DNA from: Nitrospiraceae bacterium | GTDB lineage: Bacteria > Nitrospirota > Nitrospiria > Nitrospirales > Nitrospiraceae | NCBI GenBank assembly: GCA_005793285.1 | Contig: SXPO01000094.1 | Coordinates: 1 to 11,549 of the forward strand | DNA: 11,549 bases | Direction: 5' to 3' | In this document: positions 1 through 7,145 of the stretch, piece after piece | How the letters are laid out: every line of letters starts with the position of its first letter | Numbering within the stretch: the first letter of the stretch is position 1 | Notes under the pieces: model-generated | What the model saw: the letters and a program-made list of their open reading frames with translations, nothing else | Told to the model about the DNA's origin: nothing | The model's database searches: none | Made by a program: the position numbers and the translations under genes

Positions 1-1
1 C

Positions 2-487
2 GGCGTAGAGCTCTCCAAGGACATTCACGAACGGCTGGATCATCTGAGTGTCGAGTTCGAGTTCATGCATTTTCTCGCCTACAAAGAGTCGTATTCGCGC
101 TGCCATGACGGGGCTGAGAAAACGCAGATCGTTGTGGACGCGCAGAAGAAATTCGTCAAAAACCATATCGGCCGGTGGGTGCCGCTCTTTTGCCGTATGC
201 TGGGCAAGAAAGCGGACTCCGGTCTCTTCAAATTGGTCGCGGATATGACGGCCGATTGGATGGAGTTTGAAACGGCGTTTTTGGGAGTGGCGCCTCAGCC
301 CTACACGGAAACCGATTATCGGCCAGCGACCTTCAATTCTCCCGAAGGCCAAACGTATGAATGCGGCGCACAGGATCAGGGTAATGAACTGAGTCTGTTG
401 CTTAATGAGGTGGGCGCACAGTCGTTCATGGACAGCAAGGATAAGGACAAGGAGAAGGACGAGAAGGGGCCGGTCGGGACCGCGTAG
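2..487 (+). CDS. TorD-family molybdoenzyme chaperone, 5' end cut off by the window edge
   Basis: Family members are cytoplasmic chaperones that bind the catalytic subunit of molybdopterin enzymes during cofactor insertion and hold it back from Tat export until folded. The reading frame is open from base 2 to a TAG at 485-487, giving 161 visible residues; the start codon is off the window. Two TorD/NarJ-type signatures are visible: ERLDHLSVEFEFMHFLAY near the start of the visible part (acidic-DH-x-x-x-E pattern) and KFVKNHIGRWVPLFCRML about 30 residues later (F-x-x-x-H-x-x-x-W pattern). The C-terminus is an unusual Lys/Asp/Glu-rich tail (KDKDKEKDEK). The neighbouring secreted haem-b subunit gene starts 86 bases downstream, and tatA lies further along on the same strand, so the likely client is a periplasmic type II DMSO-reductase-family enzyme such as nitrite oxidoreductase. 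Family assignment is fairly secure; the client is inferred. Confidence 0.8.
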   Translation, partial: GVELSKDIHERLDHLSVEFEFMHFLAYKESYSRCHDGAEKTQIVVDAQKKFVKNHIGRWVPLFCRMLGKKADSGLFKLVADMTADWMEFETAFLGVAPQPYTETDYRPATFNSPEGQTYECGAQDQGNELSLLLNEVGAQSFMDSKDKDKEKDEKGPVGTA

Positions 488-557
488 GCGGTTCGACAGG
501 ATGCCGAGCTTCATGGCAGCGGTCTCTTCCGAGGTGTTGTAATCTTTATTCGTTGAG

Positions 558-563
558 AGGAGG
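558..563 (+). promoter_or_regulatory. Shine-Dalgarno site deciding the start of NxrC-like copy 1
   Basis: AGGAGG ends 10 bases before the ATG at 574. It rules out the in-frame TTG at 553, which lies before it. Confidence 0.7.
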
Positions 564-573
564 GATTAGTCAT

Positions 574-1524
574 ATGCGCGTAGTGCAGACGGCCAACAAA
601 GGATTGGTGTTTGCCATTCTTCTCTCTGCCCTCGCCGTCGGCGCGATGCTGACGATCGGGCAGGTGCCGCTGGCGATCAGCCAGCCGGTTACGATCCCGG
701 CGAAGGCGATCAAGGGGCCGATCCCCATGGATGGCGCCAACCCGGTATGGGAAGGTGTGCCCGGGGTCGTGGTTCCGCTGAGCGGTCAGCTGGTCACCAC
801 ACCGATGCACCCGAACATCTCGGTGAAGTCGGTGTTCGTGAAGGCAATGACGAACGGCAAGGAAATCGCGATGCGTTTAGAGTGGATCGACCAGACCAAG
901 AACGATACGACGATCGGCCCGCAGGATTTCCGGGATCAGGTCGCCGTCATGTTTCCGGTCAACACGTCCGGTGCGCCTCCGTTCCAGTGCATGGGACAAT
1001 CCGGCGGGACGACCAACATCTGGCGCTGGAACGCGGAATGGCAGAAGGACCTCGGCAAGGACAGCGCCGGTATTTGGGATGTGGACGATCAATATCCCGG
1101 GATCTTCTGGGACTTCTACTTTGAAGAACCGGCCGGCGGTGTGACCTATCCGGATCGGATCGGCCGGAGCCTTGGCCCCTTCAATCCCGGCATCTGGTCC
1201 GGGAACATCATGTCCGATCCGACGCTGCGTGTCAGCTCGGTGGAAGACTTGAGCGCGAACGGGTTCAGCACGTTGACCACCCAATCGCATCAAGATGTCA
1301 TCGGTAACGGGGTGTGGGAGCCGTCAGGATCCGTCAAGGGCGGAGCCTATTCTGGTCCGACTTGGCGCGTGGTTGTGAAGCGGACGCTGGAAACCAGCGA
1401 TGCCAACGACACGCAATTCAAGTCCGGGCTGTCTATCCCGATCGCATTTGCGGTGTGGGATGGGGCGAACATTGAACGGAACGGGATGAAGTCACTCTCC
1501 ACCTGGTTTACGCTGAAGTTGTAG
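574..1524 (+). CDS. nxrC: NxrC-like secreted haem-b gamma subunit (type II DMSO reductase family), copy 1
   Basis: Predicted periplasmic electron-transfer subunit of a nitrite-oxidoreductase-type or ethylbenzene-dehydrogenase-type molybdoenzyme, 316 aa. The ATG at 574 is chosen because AGGAGG (558-563) lies upstream and because it gives a clean signal peptide: basic start (MRVVQTANK), hydrophobic core, and a likely cut near residue 37 (LAISQ/PVTIP). An upstream TTG at 553 is in frame but lies before the ribosome site. The mature part shows the family pattern: PLSGQLVTTP, LEWIDQTKND, a QCMGQ motif with Met140, SSVEDLSANGFSTLTT, and a C-terminal AFAVWDG...ERNGMKSLSTW block. In this family one haem b is held by a Met and a Lys; Met140 and Lys306 are the best candidates here because both are conserved in the second copy at 7146-7979. 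A terminator follows directly. The family is well supported; the exact enzyme served is inferred from context. Confidence 0.8.
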   Translation: MRVVQTANKGLVFAILLSALAVGAMLTIGQVPLAISQPVTIPAKAIKGPIPMDGANPVWEGVPGVVVPLSGQLVTTPMHPNISVKSVFVKAMTNGKEIAMRLEWIDQTKNDTTIGPQDFRDQVAVMFPVNTSGAPPFQCMGQSGGTTNIWRWNAEWQKDLGKDSAGIWDVDDQYPGIFWDFYFEEPAGGVTYPDRIGRSLGPFNPGIWSGNIMSDPTLRVSSVEDLSANGFSTLTTQSHQDVIGNGVWEPSGSVKGGAYSGPTWRVVVKRTLETSDANDTQFKSGLSIPIAFAVWDGANIERNGMKSLSTWFTLKL

Positions 1525-1538
1525 TCGGTGTAGGGTTG

Positions 1539-1557
1539 TGGAGGCGATCGGCCTCCA
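1539..1557 (+). repeat. Small GC-rich hairpin after NxrC-like copy 1
   Basis: A 7-base perfect inverted repeat, TGGAGGC / GCCTCCA, with loop GATCG. It has no T-tract, so it is not a terminator by itself. It lies between the stop codon at 1524 and the strong terminator and could protect the mRNA 3' end. Confidence 0.45.
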
Positions 1558-1573
1558 TGGGAGAGACAGAACT

Positions 1574-1629
1574 GAGGCTCCGGATCAGCGTCATGCGATA
1601 TGACGAATTGGTCCGGAGCCTCTCTTTTT
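1574..1629 (+). terminator. Intrinsic (rho-independent) terminator with a nested hairpin
   Basis: An 11-base perfect inverted repeat, GAGGCTCCGGA (1574-1584) / TCCGGAGCCTC (1612-1622), encloses a second perfect stem, CGTCAT / ATGACG (1589-1594 / 1600-1605), with a 5-base loop. The outer stem is followed by a T-tract (1625-1629). It should end the transcript carrying NxrC-like copy 1 and separate it from the radical SAM transcription unit. Confidence 0.85.
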
Positions 1630-1680
1630 CTACTCGGCTCGAGGTGTTCGCGCCGATATCGGAGGACGACGATTCCAGAG

Positions 1681-1710
1681 TTGCATTTCATTCAGCGCGG
1701 AGGGTATAAC
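1681..1710 (+). promoter_or_regulatory. Possible sigma-70-type promoter for the radical SAM transcription unit
   Basis: After the terminator, a TATAAC (1705-1710) matches the -10 consensus in five of six bases. TTGCAT (1681-1686) is a weak -35, with an 18-base spacer. A promoter is expected between 1630 and 1770 because the preceding terminator is strong. The exact position is uncertain; the AT-rich stretch at 1719-1756 could hold another. Confidence 0.35.
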
Positions 1711-1770
1711 CCCACATAGGTTTTAACTCAAAACTCTCTGATATTTCGAAAGAATTGGAATGCTCGTCGT

Positions 1771-3546
1771 ATGAAAGTCTCGCTCCTTTTTCCTCCGACA
1801 TGGCATCCGTCCCAGCCCTATCTCAGTCTCCCTTCGCTCACGGGATTTCTTCATCAAGGCGGCGTATCGGATGTCTCGCAGCGCGATCTTGGGATCGAGC
1901 TGCTGGATCGCATGTTGACCAAGAGCTATGCGGCCCAGGTCTATCAACAATTGATCGGCAAACAGCGCGAGCTTGAGCGGTCCCAATCAGGAGAAACGGG
2001 CCACGGGAGCCGGGAACATTACTCAAAGGTGGCTGATTCGCTCGACCGATTCGTGTATCTGGAAGAACGGATCGAGTTAGCCAAGGAGACGTTACGCGGC
2101 GAAGGCTTTTACGATCTGGATGCCTACCGGGGCAGTCTATTCATGATCGACAAGTGGCTGGAGCTGGTGTCCTCGATCTATTTCCCGACCAGACTGACCG
2201 TCGTCGACAATCAGTTCGGCAATTACTCGATCTATTCGTCGAAGGACCTGATGAAGGTCATTCAAGACGACGCGCAGAATCCCTACCGCAGTCTCTTCCG
2301 GGACCTGTTCATTCCCTCGATCGTCAAGGATCGTCCGGATTTGATCGGCGTGTCCATCACGGCGACCTCGCAAATTATTCCCGGTCTGACACTCTGCAAG
2401 CTGATTAAAGAGACGGCGCCGGATCTCCACATCACGATCGGGGGAAGCATTTTCACCCGCCTCGTCGATAATGTCCGCCGCTGTCCCAACCTTTTTGAAT
2501 TGGCCGACGACATCGTCGTGTTCGAAGGCGAAACGGCGCTGTTGGAATTGGTGAACCAGCTGGCCGGTAAGAAAGACTACAGTAAAGTGCCGAATCTGAT
2601 TTACCGGAAGGACGGCAAGATCACGGTCAATCAGCCCTTCTATTCCGAAAACGTGAATCAGCTGCCCGCGCCGAATTACGACGGCTTTCCGCTCGACCGA
2701 TACCTGTCGCCGGAGCCGGTGTTGCCGATTCAGTTCTCCCGCGGATGCTATTACAAGGACTGTGCATTTTGCGCGCTGACGCTCGATCACCAGAATTTCA
2801 GGCAGAAGGATCCGGGGCGGACGGTCGATGAACTGGAGTGGCTCTCACAGCGGTATGGCGCCAGGAACTTCTTCTTTACCGATGAATGCTTCGCCCTCGC
2901 GCCGACGAAACGGCTCTGCCAGCAGATCATCGAGAAGCAGCTCAATGTGAGATGGACCTGCGAAATGCGGTTCGAGAAGAACCTTACGCGCGATCTGCTG
3001 TCCTCGATGCGTGATGCCGGCTGCTTGAAGATCGTGTTTGGATTGGAGTCCTTCAATCAGCGCGTCATGGATCTGATGAAGAAGGGGATCAAGCAAGAAT
3101 GGGTCCGCCGCATCGCGAACGACTGCGTCGATCTGGGGATTGCGGTGCATTGCTACATCATTGTGGGGTTCCCCACGGAGACGGAACCGGAAGCGCTTGA
3201 TACGATGAACTTCATCGTTGAGAACGCCAAGCTGCATGAGTCATTCGGGTTTTCCTGCCAGCCCTGCTTGTTCGATCTGGAGAAGGAAGCCCCGATCATG
3301 AGCGATCCGGCGGCGTACGGCATCCGGCGCATTATGCGCCCCTCGTCGGAGGATCTCAGCCTGGGATTCTTCTATGAGGTGCAAGGCGGCATGACGCCGG
3401 ATCAAGCGGAGACACTCTATCAGCATGTCTATGAGCGAATCAGTGAAGTCGTCTGCGAGTTGCCGTTCAACTACTCGATGGCTGATGGACTGCTGTACAT
3501 TGGGAGAGCCAAGGAGGAGGCGGCGCAGGTGCCTCAACCGATGTGA
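1771..3546 (+). CDS. B12-binding-domain-type radical SAM protein, unknown substrate
   Basis: Predicted 591-aa cytoplasmic iron-sulfur enzyme that would cleave S-adenosylmethionine to start radical chemistry. The N-terminal third, including GVSITATSQIIPG and a TIGGSIFTRL segment near residues 190-235, resembles the Rossmann-like cobalamin-binding domain often joined to radical SAM enzymes, but no obvious D-x-H-x-x-G cobalamin motif is seen. The radical SAM core begins with SRGCYYKDCAFC; its cysteines 326, 331 and 334 are spaced C-x4-C-x2-C, one residue wider than the usual C-x3-C-x2-C. Later core features are visible: FFFTDECF, VFGLESFNQRVMDLMKKG and CYIIVGFPTET, the last typical of this fold. 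It is the first gene of a unit running to at least 7979 and overlaps the next gene by 4 bases. The start at 1771 has only a weak upstream GGA. Substrate is unknown; peptide, lipid or cofactor modification are all possible. Confidence 0.8.
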   Translation: MKVSLLFPPTWHPSQPYLSLPSLTGFLHQGGVSDVSQRDLGIELLDRMLTKSYAAQVYQQLIGKQRELERSQSGETGHGSREHYSKVADSLDRFVYLEERIELAKETLRGEGFYDLDAYRGSLFMIDKWLELVSSIYFPTRLTVVDNQFGNYSIYSSKDLMKVIQDDAQNPYRSLFRDLFIPSIVKDRPDLIGVSITATSQIIPGLTLCKLIKETAPDLHITIGGSIFTRLVDNVRRCPNLFELADDIVVFEGETALLELVNQLAGKKDYSKVPNLIYRKDGKITVNQPFYSENVNQLPAPNYDGFPLDRYLSPEPVLPIQFSRGCYYKDCAFCALTLDHQNFRQKDPGRTVDELEWLSQRYGARNFFFTDECFALAPTKRLCQQIIEKQLNVRWTCEMRFEKNLTRDLLSSMRDAGCLKIVFGLESFNQRVMDLMKKGIKQEWVRRIANDCVDLGIAVHCYIIVGFPTETEPEALDTMNFIVENAKLHESFGFSCQPCLFDLEKEAPIMSDPAAYGIRRIMRPSSEDLSLGFFYEVQGGMTPDQAETLYQHVYERISEVVCELPFNYSMADGLLYIGRAKEEAAQVPQPM

Positions 3547-4664
3547 TCAAGGCTGCGGCGATAGGCGACCGGCTGACCGGAAAAATCTGGGACTTCGGTC
3601 TCCTGTTCGAATATGCCATCAAGCTGGTCCTGCTGGCTTCTTTCTTGGAGCTGGTACTGTATCGGCTGATGTCTCGCTTAGGCATGCACCTGAGCAAGAT
3701 GGCGGGGACCTATCCGTGGATTACGCCGGTGTTCACCACCCTCACGGAGGTGGGCGCGTGGCTGCTGAATATTGTCGCGGTGCTGTTGTTTTTGAGCCTC
3801 ACGTTGACGATGGTCAATCGAGGCATCGGGCAGGATACCAGCCGGCTGGCCAAATCGGGGATCGCCAGTGCCGCTCTGTTGCTATTGTTGACCGTCGCAT
3901 TTCTGTTCGTGCCGCCGGGGATGCTGGGCGCCATCATCTACAACACGGTGGCGCTGGTGACGCTCACCCTGTTTGTGGCAGAGTACCTCACTGCCCATCG
4001 GGAACCGGCGCAGCGTTTCCTGGTGGCGGCCTATTATCTTGGAATATTCGGATGGTTGTATTATCAGATCGTCTCGACGATCTATGGGTTGTCCGGAACA
4101 GTGGCGGCTCCCCCGTTGGTGTACGAAGTCCATCGAGCCGGCGAAGCGCTCATGGTATTGGCGAGCATCCTCGTGTTCGCGGCGTACGGGCAGGGGCTCT
4201 CGTTGTGGACGAAGAATCGGCGGCAGCGGCACCGGGCGATCTGGTTTTGGGCGACGACGGCCACGATTTTCACGGCGCTGATCTTCACCGATTACGTGCT
4301 GGATCTATACAATCCGGCGCTGGCGTCGGCGGTCAGGCAGGCGTCGCAGGGGATCGGTTGGATTTTCCAGTTCGGGATGGGCTATACATTCTATCTCCCC
4401 TTCGCGATTTACATCGGCGGCTTGCTCTGTTGGTCGTACACGGTTATCAAGCTGCTGATGATGGGGCGATTGGCTGGGTATGGTCTTGGGCTCATGTTCA
4501 TCGCCGGGTATGCGTTGATGTTTTCCAATTTGACTCTGATGGTGATTCTCGGCGTGATGTTGTTGACGCTCGACCGGGCGAGACCACCCGTCGCCGAATC
4601 ATTGCAAGCCGCCAACAGCCCATTGTTGAGATCGCCGGAACGGATGATCGCCGAAGAGGCGTAA
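3543..4664 (+). CDS. Polytopic inner-membrane protein of unknown function
   Basis: A 373-aa, very hydrophobic protein with roughly eight to ten membrane segments: about residues 18-42, 60-91, 105-124, 127-148, 159-183, 198-221, 232-257, 270-305 and 311-343. The N-terminus and the Pro/Arg-rich C-terminal tail (after LDRARPPV) are polar. The start is a GTG whose last base begins the TGA stop of the radical SAM gene (GTGA overlap), and no good ribosome site lies close by, so it is probably translated by coupling from the upstream gene. I do not recognise a family. A few loop histidines (GMHLSK, YEVHRAGEAL) are present but no clear haem or quinone motif. Tight coupling suggests it works with the radical SAM protein, either as a membrane partner or as the protein that receives or moves its product; this is inference. 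Confidence 0.75.
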   Translation: MIKAAAIGDRLTGKIWDFGLLFEYAIKLVLLASFLELVLYRLMSRLGMHLSKMAGTYPWITPVFTTLTEVGAWLLNIVAVLLFLSLTLTMVNRGIGQDTSRLAKSGIASAALLLLLTVAFLFVPPGMLGAIIYNTVALVTLTLFVAEYLTAHREPAQRFLVAAYYLGIFGWLYYQIVSTIYGLSGTVAAPPLVYEVHRAGEALMVLASILVFAAYGQGLSLWTKNRRQRHRAIWFWATTATIFTALIFTDYVLDLYNPALASAVRQASQGIGWIFQFGMGYTFYLPFAIYIGGLLCWSYTVIKLLMMGRLAGYGLGLMFIAGYALMFSNLTLMVILGVMLLTLDRARPPVAESLQAANSPLLRSPERMIAEEA

Positions 4665-4696
4665 ACAGGTACTGAACCACAGGAATCGAGATTCGT

Positions 4697-5512
4697 ATGG
4701 ACGCACAGACACCGATGTCAGAACCGATGCAGCCCGGCGCCGCCGCAGTGGATCCTGGCGATCAGCCGCTGTTGCCGGAAGAAGAAATCTCCGCGATCGA
4801 AAAATTACTCGCGGCCGAACCGGACGATTTCCAGGCGCGCTGCCGCCTTGGCGAGCTCTATTTCAGCCAGGGGCGGCTCGACGATGCGCTGGCGGAGGTG
4901 AAGAAGTCGATTGAAATGGCCGAAGGCTTGCGCGCGGAAATGAATCGCTCGCTGGCCATGTATTACTCGAACCTCGGCACTATCTATGCCACTAAGAACA
5001 TGACGGACGAAGCTGAGGCCGAGTTTCGGCATGCGCTGGAGGTGTTCCCTCACGATGTGCTGGCCCTGTTCAATCTCGGACGTGTCTACGCGGATAAGAA
5101 GAAACACATGGAAGCGAAGGGCTACTATGAGCGCCTCGTCGAAATCACCCCGGACGATCCGATTGCCTGGTACAACCTGGCCGGCGTGTACATCGAGTTG
5201 GACAATCCCCAAGTGTCCGATTACAACACGATCGACATGGGGATTCAGTGCTACCTCAGAACGCTGGAGCTGGACCCGAAACATTTGGAGTCAAGCTTCA
5301 AGCTGATGGAAATCGCCCTCAACCACAAGAAGACCGATCTGGCGGTCACCGTTATGGAAAATGCTGTGGAGCACAGTCCCGATGAGCCGCTGGCCTACTA
5401 CAATCTCATCAGCCTGTACGACAAGTGCAAGATGTTCGAGAAGGCCGAAGCGGCCCGCAAGCGGTTGAGAGAGCGGTTCGCGAAAAAGTCGAAAGATAGT
5501 TCAGGAGCCTGA
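4697..5512 (+). CDS. Tetratricopeptide-repeat (TPR) protein
   Basis: 271 aa, made almost wholly of helical TPR units. About six are visible, for example [78 protein letters not shown] and [21 protein letters not shown]. These show the usual pattern of small residues and aromatic/Leu positions with a Pro-Asp turn between units. There is no signal peptide or membrane segment, so it is probably cytoplasmic. The first 30 residues are Pro/Gln/Glu-rich and likely disordered. The ATG at 4697 has AGGAA at 4681-4685 and a GAG at 4688-4690. It follows the membrane protein by 32 bases and precedes tatA by 25, so it is probably co-transcribed. TPR proteins bind other proteins; here it could be an assembly scaffold, but no partner can be named from sequence. 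Confidence 0.85.
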   Translation: MDAQTPMSEPMQPGAAAVDPGDQPLLPEEEISAIEKLLAAEPDDFQARCRLGELYFSQGRLDDALAEVKKSIEMAEGLRAEMNRSLAMYYSNLGTIYATKNMTDEAEAEFRHALEVFPHDVLALFNLGRVYADKKKHMEAKGYYERLVEITPDDPIAWYNLAGVYIELDNPQVSDYNTIDMGIQCYLRTLELDPKHLESSFKLMEIALNHKKTDLAVTVMENAVEHSPDEPLAYYNLISLYDKCKMFEKAEAARKRLRERFAKKSKDSSGA

Positions 5513-5537
5513 TCCACCCTTTACGAAGGAGCGCGCC

Positions 5538-5813
5538 ATGTTTGGGAGTCTTGGATTTACAGAACTGATCCTGATCCTAGTCATTGTGCTGATTATTTTC
5601 GGGGCAGGTAAGTTGCCGCAATTGGGGGAGGGATTGGGCAAGGCGATCAAGGGATTCAAAAAGTCCGTGCACGAAGCGGACGCCATCGAAGCTGAGGCTC
5701 AGGCGGCGGCACAGCAGGCGGCGCCGCCGCCTCCGGCCGTGGCCGACTCATCGGCGCAGACCGTCTCAGCCAATCAGACGGCGGCAGCGGCGCAGCCTGC
5801 TCCACGCGTCTAA
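5538..5813 (+). CDS. tatA: Sec-independent protein translocase subunit TatA/TatE
   Basis: 91-aa inner-membrane protein of the twin-arginine export system, which moves folded cofactor-containing proteins across the membrane. It shows the complete TatA plan: a short N-terminus ([10 protein letters not shown], with acidic Glu9 at about the position of the conserved polar residue), one membrane helix (about 10-20), the FGAGKLP hinge (21-27), an amphipathic helix ([15 protein letters not shown]) and a low-complexity Ala/Pro/Gln tail. The ATG has a good AAGGAG (5526-5531) six bases upstream. No tatB or tatC is nearby. Location between two secreted haem-b subunit genes and downstream of a TorD-type chaperone suggests it supports export of a molybdoenzyme, but a general housekeeping TatA cannot be excluded. 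TatB is less likely given the short length and hinge sequence. Confidence 0.92.
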   Translation: MFGSLGFTELILILVIVLIIFGAGKLPQLGEGLGKAIKGFKKSVHEADAIEAEAQAAAQQAAPPPPAVADSSAQTVSANQTAAAAQPAPRV

Positions 5814-5855
5814 GTTGATCGTGCTCTGTCAGGTATGGAGAGGCAGGGGATATCT

Positions 5856-7109
5856 ATGGGTACCGCAGTAGGGTTGGCCGGCGGCTTTATCGAAACCTTT
5901 GCGGGAAACGGAAAAGCTCGCAGCACCGGCGACGGCAAGATAGCGGTGAAAGCGGGGATTCCGCTTCCGCATGATGTCGCGCTGGACGCCGACGAGCAGT
6001 GGCTGTACTTCGCCGAGTCCGGTTCGGACCGTATCCGCCGCGTCAATCTTCAAGCCGGCACACTCCACAATTTTTCCGGGATCGGCGAAACCTGCTACTG
6101 CGGAGACGACGGCCCTTGTGGCGAGGCCGGCCTCTATCTGCCGTTGGGCCTCACGTTCGACTCCCAGAACAATTTGTATATCTGCGACTCAGGAAGCAAT
6201 CGGATTCGCAAGGTCGATCATGAGACCGGCCTTATCACGACGGTGGTCGGCACGGGACAGCATGGGTTTAACGGAGATGGTCCGGCGCTGGAGGTGAATC
6301 TTACCTGGCCTGCTGCGATCGCATTCGATCGGGACGGCCTGTTGTATATCGCCGATACGCAAGCCCACAAGATCAGGCGATATGATCCTAAGACCGGCAT
6401 GGTCACGACGATTGCCGGGGCCTGGACGGCCGAGGATGAGGCCCGCGAGCAACCGCTGGTCGCCCGGAATCTCGTGGTGCTGTCAGGCGATGCGATCGGC
6501 ATCGATTTCAGCGATGATCAGGGGTGGCTCATGCCGGTCTGTTCGGATGGTCTGGATCTGTCGATGTATCTCGATGACGGGCGGCCCGCCATGGAGGCGC
6601 GTCTGTACGATGTCGTCGGCTTGGCGGTCAACAACAAGGGCGATGTGCATCTTGTCGATAAGGGCAGTAACCGTGTGCGAAAGATCGACCGGCGCTCTGG
6701 CCTGATTTCGACCGTCGCGGGCGTCTGCCGGTATGGTTACGACGGAGACGACAAACCGGCCGTCAGGGCCATGTTGCATGCGCCGGAAGCAGTCGTGTTC
6801 GACCGCGAGGACCATCTGTATGTGTCCGATACCATGAATCACCGGGTGCGCAAAGTGGATGCCGGCACCGGCATCATCACGACGGTGGCGGGCAACGGTG
6901 ACAGCGGGTACGAAGATAAGCATATGGGTGGATGTGGCGCCGCGCGGTTTGTTGCCAAAGAGTCGGCCGGCACGCTTAAGCATGGCGACGGGTTGCTGGG
7001 GGTCGAGGCGGTCGTGAATGCCCCGGTCGGCTTGGCGCTGGATTCGCAAGGGCATCTCTATATTTGCGAACGCGGAGAAAACAAAATACGCCGGCTGAAG
7101 CTCGCGTAG
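5856..7109 (+). CDS. NHL-repeat beta-propeller protein
   Basis: 417 aa from the ATG at 5856, chosen because AGGGGA (5845-5850) lies five bases before it; an in-frame ATG at 5835 would add seven residues but has poor spacing. The protein repeats a unit of the type LP-x-G-[LIV]-x-[FL]-D...LY[IV]xDxxxNRIRKVD...G-[IL]-[IS]-TVAG about six times, for example YICDSGSNRIRKVD, YIADTQAHKIRRYD, HLVDKGSNRVRKID, YVSDTMNHRVRKVD and YICERGENKIRRLK. This predicts a six-bladed propeller. The N-terminal strand GFIETFAGNGK looks like the missing outer strand of the last blade, closing the ring. No signal peptide is visible, although many NHL proteins are secreted. An unusual CYCGDDGPC cluster (Cys80, 82, 87) sits in a loop between the first two blades. 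The partner or ligand is unknown; it is probably part of the tatA transcription unit, 42 bases after it. Confidence 0.88.
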   Translation: MGTAVGLAGGFIETFAGNGKARSTGDGKIAVKAGIPLPHDVALDADEQWLYFAESGSDRIRRVNLQAGTLHNFSGIGETCYCGDDGPCGEAGLYLPLGLTFDSQNNLYICDSGSNRIRKVDHETGLITTVVGTGQHGFNGDGPALEVNLTWPAAIAFDRDGLLYIADTQAHKIRRYDPKTGMVTTIAGAWTAEDEAREQPLVARNLVVLSGDAIGIDFSDDQGWLMPVCSDGLDLSMYLDDGRPAMEARLYDVVGLAVNNKGDVHLVDKGSNRVRKIDRRSGLISTVAGVCRYGYDGDDKPAVRAMLHAPEAVVFDREDHLYVSDTMNHRVRKVDAGTGIITTVAGNGDSGYEDKHMGGCGAARFVAKESAGTLKHGDGLLGVEAVVNAPVGLALDSQGHLYICERGENKIRRLKLA

Positions 7110-7145
7110 GTACATCGCCGCGCGCCCGGTTCACGAAAGTGTTGC

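Noticed and set aside
2137..2790. 217-codon minus-strand open frame
   Set aside because: It lies opposite the radical SAM gene, whose motifs are clear, and shows Arg/Gln-rich shadow composition.
3425..4675. Long + strand open frame (416 codons) over the membrane-protein gene
   Set aside because: It overlaps the real membrane protein in another frame, is rich in Arg/Gly/His typical of a shadow frame in GC-rich DNA, and has no domain.
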